In this document: positions 62,682 through 64,000 of the stretch, piece after piece
How the letters are laid out: each line of letters opens with the position of its first letter
Position numbering within the stretch: the stretch's first letter is position 1
Origin: Rhizobium sp. 11515TR
GTDB taxonomy: Bacteria; Pseudomonadota; Alphaproteobacteria; Rhizobiales; Rhizobiaceae
Assembly: GCF_002277895.1 (NCBI RefSeq)
Contig: NZ_CP022998.1
Span: forward strand, 3,453,501 to 3,517,500
Length of the DNA: 64,000 nucleotides
Direction: 5' to 3'
Position numbers and translations under genes: made by a program
Notes under the pieces: generated by a model
What the model saw: the letters and a program-made list of their open reading frames with translations, nothing else
Databases searched by the model: none
What the model was told of the DNA's origin: nothing

Positions 62682-63185
62682 ATGTGCGGCGATCATGAAC
62701 ACGAGCATCAACACGGGCAAGATCATAGCCAGCAACAGGTCGATTGGCGTGAACATGGCGTCAAGATCATTCCGGGCAATGCCCTCGACCCGAATACGGC
62801 ACAGACACCGGGCATGAACCGGGCAACTGCAATCAATCAAGCCCGCGCAGGCGCCGAAAAGATCTGGGCAGGAACCGTGACGATCCACGCCAATGCCAAG
62901 ACCGGCGCTCACCATCACGGTGATCTCGAAAGCATCATTTACGTCGTCAAAGGCCGGGCGCGGATGCGCTGGGGCGAGAACCTGGAATTCGTCGCCGAAG
63001 CCGGGCCTGGCGATTTCATCTTCGTGCCGCCCTATGTGCCGCATCAGGAGATCAATGCCAGCCGCGACGAAACGCTGGAATGCGTCCTTGTCCGCTCCGG
63101 GCAGGAGCCAGTCGTCGTCAATCTGGATATCGAACCGGTCGAAAAGCCGGAAGAGGTCCTCTGGAAGGACCCCATCCATCGCTGA
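62682..63185 (+). CDS. Cupin-domain protein with His-rich N-terminus
   Basis: The ATG at 62682 (AAAGGA 9 nt upstream) gives 167 residues. The N-terminus MCGDHEHEHQHGQDH is rich in His and acidic residues, suitable for binding metal. The cupin barrel follows with metal ligands in GAHHHGDLESIIYVVKGRARMRWG and FIFVPPYVPHQEINAS. The function could be an isomerase, dioxygenase or metal-storage role; no substrate is evident. Confidence 0.85.
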   Translation: MCGDHEHEHQHGQDHSQQQVDWREHGVKIIPGNALDPNTAQTPGMNRATAINQARAGAEKIWAGTVTIHANAKTGAHHHGDLESIIYVVKGRARMRWGENLEFVAEAGPGDFIFVPPYVPHQEINASRDETLECVLVRSGQEPVVVNLDIEPVEKPEEVLWKDPIHR

Positions 63186-63263
63186 GGCGATTAATTTTTG
63201 AGCAAATGCCTATTTTGCCGCATAAGTAATCTATAGTAATTATAGAAAATAAGTTTGCTCTTT

Positions 63264-63309
63264 TGCGTTGCACTGAAAAGAGTTTTTCAGAACCGCAGTG
63301 CACAACGCA
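63264..63309 (+). ncRNA. Possible structured leader upstream of the MetQ-type gene
   Basis: The outer stem TGCGTTG/CAACGCA (63264-63270 with 63303-63309) encloses either CACTG/CAGTG or CTGAAAA/TTTTCAG (63273-63279 with 63284-63290). These inner pairings share bases and exclude each other, so two conformations are possible. It ends 89 nt before the start codon. It matches no riboswitch I recognise. Confidence 0.3.
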
Positions 63310-63398
63310 TGATCCTGCTTCGCGGATAGACCGCGCGTCTGAAATGATCCTGCTGTCAACGAGAGAACGATCTCGATCATCTGGAACAGGGATTTCCC

Positions 63399-64000
63399 AT
63401 GACTGAAAAGCTTTCTAGAGGTTTCGCTGCGCTGCGCCTTTCCCGCCGCGCCGGCCTTGCCGCCATCCTCGCTTCCGCTGTCGCCGTCCTCGGCCTGACG
63501 GCAAACGCCATGCCGTCTTTGGCTGCAGACAAGACGATCAAGGTCGGCATCATGAGCGGCGAGGACGAGGATGTCTGGCGCGTCGTGGTCGCCGAGGCCG
63601 CCAAGAAGGGCCTGAAGGTCGAGCCGGTCGTCTTCAACGATTATACCCAGCCGAACGAAGCACTCGAGCGCGGCGAAATCGACGCCAATGCCTTCCAGCA
63701 CAAGCCCTACCTCGACAACCAGATCAAGCAGCACGGCTATCACATCGCAATTGCCGGCTACACGGGCATCTGGCCGATCGGCCTCTACACGAAGAAGTAC
63801 AAGACCGTAGCCGACCTTCCGAAGGGCGCTGCCATCGGGGTGCCGAACGATCCGTCCAACGAAGGCCGCGCACTGCTCGTTCTGCAGCATGAGGGTATCA
63901 TCAAGCTCAAGGAAGGCACCGGCATCCTCGCCACGGTTGCCGATATCGCTGAAAACCCGAAGAACGTCGACATCAAGGAACTGGATGCCGGCATCGTCGG
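63399..64000 (+). CDS. MetQ/NlpA-family ABC substrate-binding protein (partial, C-terminus off the window)
   Basis: The ATG at 63399 follows GGAACAGGG. The N-terminal signal (about residues 1-42, LAAILASAVAVLGLTANAM) precedes DKTIKVGIMSGEDEDVWRVVVAEAAKKG. The D-methionine-binding NlpA signature follows (FNDYTQPNEALERGEIDANAFQHKPYLDNQI). No lipobox Cys is visible near the cleavage region, so it is probably a soluble periplasmic protein. It is cut after 200 codons. Methionine is the default ligand. Confidence 0.92.
   Translation, partial: MTEKLSRGFAALRLSRRAGLAAILASAVAVLGLTANAMPSLAADKTIKVGIMSGEDEDVWRVVVAEAAKKGLKVEPVVFNDYTQPNEALERGEIDANAFQHKPYLDNQIKQHGYHIAIAGYTGIWPIGLYTKKYKTVADLPKGAAIGVPNDPSNEGRALLVLQHEGIIKLKEGTGILATVADIAENPKNVDIKELDAGIV

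Noticed and set aside
1..64000. CRISPR arrays, tRNA or rRNA genes, insertion sequences, prophage
   Set aside because: No regularly spaced repeats, cloverleaf-like sequences or transposase/integrase reading frames were seen.

Overview
This 64 kb window comes from a high-GC alphaproteobacterial chromosome or large plasmid, most likely Rhizobium or a close relative (inference). Supporting this are RIME-like intergenic palindromes, other rhizobial-type dispersed palindromes, many ABC importers and LysR/GntR/MarR regulators, and protein families typical of Rhizobiaceae. I see no rRNA, tRNA, phage, transposase or CRISPR.

Left flank (1-11 kb): the start of a 3-hydroxyisobutyrate-dehydrogenase-family gene; an RND efflux pump (adaptor plus permease) downstream of an alpha/beta-hydrolase-like gene that has lost its catalytic Ser and His, with a divergent LysR gene; an ECF41-type sigma factor divergent from a carboxymuconolactone decarboxylase (CMD) gene with face-to-face ECF41-type promoters; and an AraC regulator divergent from an EamA exporter.

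Core (11-45 kb): a large aromatic-catabolism region. A GntR regulator, two PLP enzymes, an HpcH/HpaI aldolase and an incomplete amino-acid ABC importer come first. Next are a MarR gene, two phytoene-dehydrogenase-like flavoproteins around a probable isatin hydrolase, a second MarR, an aromatic-acid MFS transporter and an indolepyruvate:ferredoxin-oxidoreductase-like pair. Then come a five-gene oligopeptide-type ABC importer, a 2-aminobenzoate-CoA ligase, a bifunctional 2-aminobenzoyl-CoA monooxygenase/reductase, and a beta-oxidation-like set: SDR, enoyl-CoA hydratase, two acyl-CoA dehydrogenases (one frameshifted), thioesterase, RidA and a FadB-like fusion. A shared palindrome, TTTTAAGNTTAAAA, lies upstream of five transcription units of this region. 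My model is that isatin is hydrolysed to isatinate, which enters the 2-aminobenzoyl-CoA pathway either directly by oxidative decarboxylation or via anthranilate and the ligase.

Right flank (45-64 kb): an adenylate cyclase, two short-chain dehydrogenases divergent from a LysR gene, an LLM flavin monooxygenase, an OsmC protein, a glycerate 2-kinase, a periplasmic gamma-glutamyltransferase, an MFS exporter, a glyoxalase/hydrolase fusion, an L-fuconate dehydratase with a CoA-transferase, a CMD protein, a cupin with a His-rich N-terminus, and a MetQ-type lipoprotein/binding-protein gene cut by the window edge.
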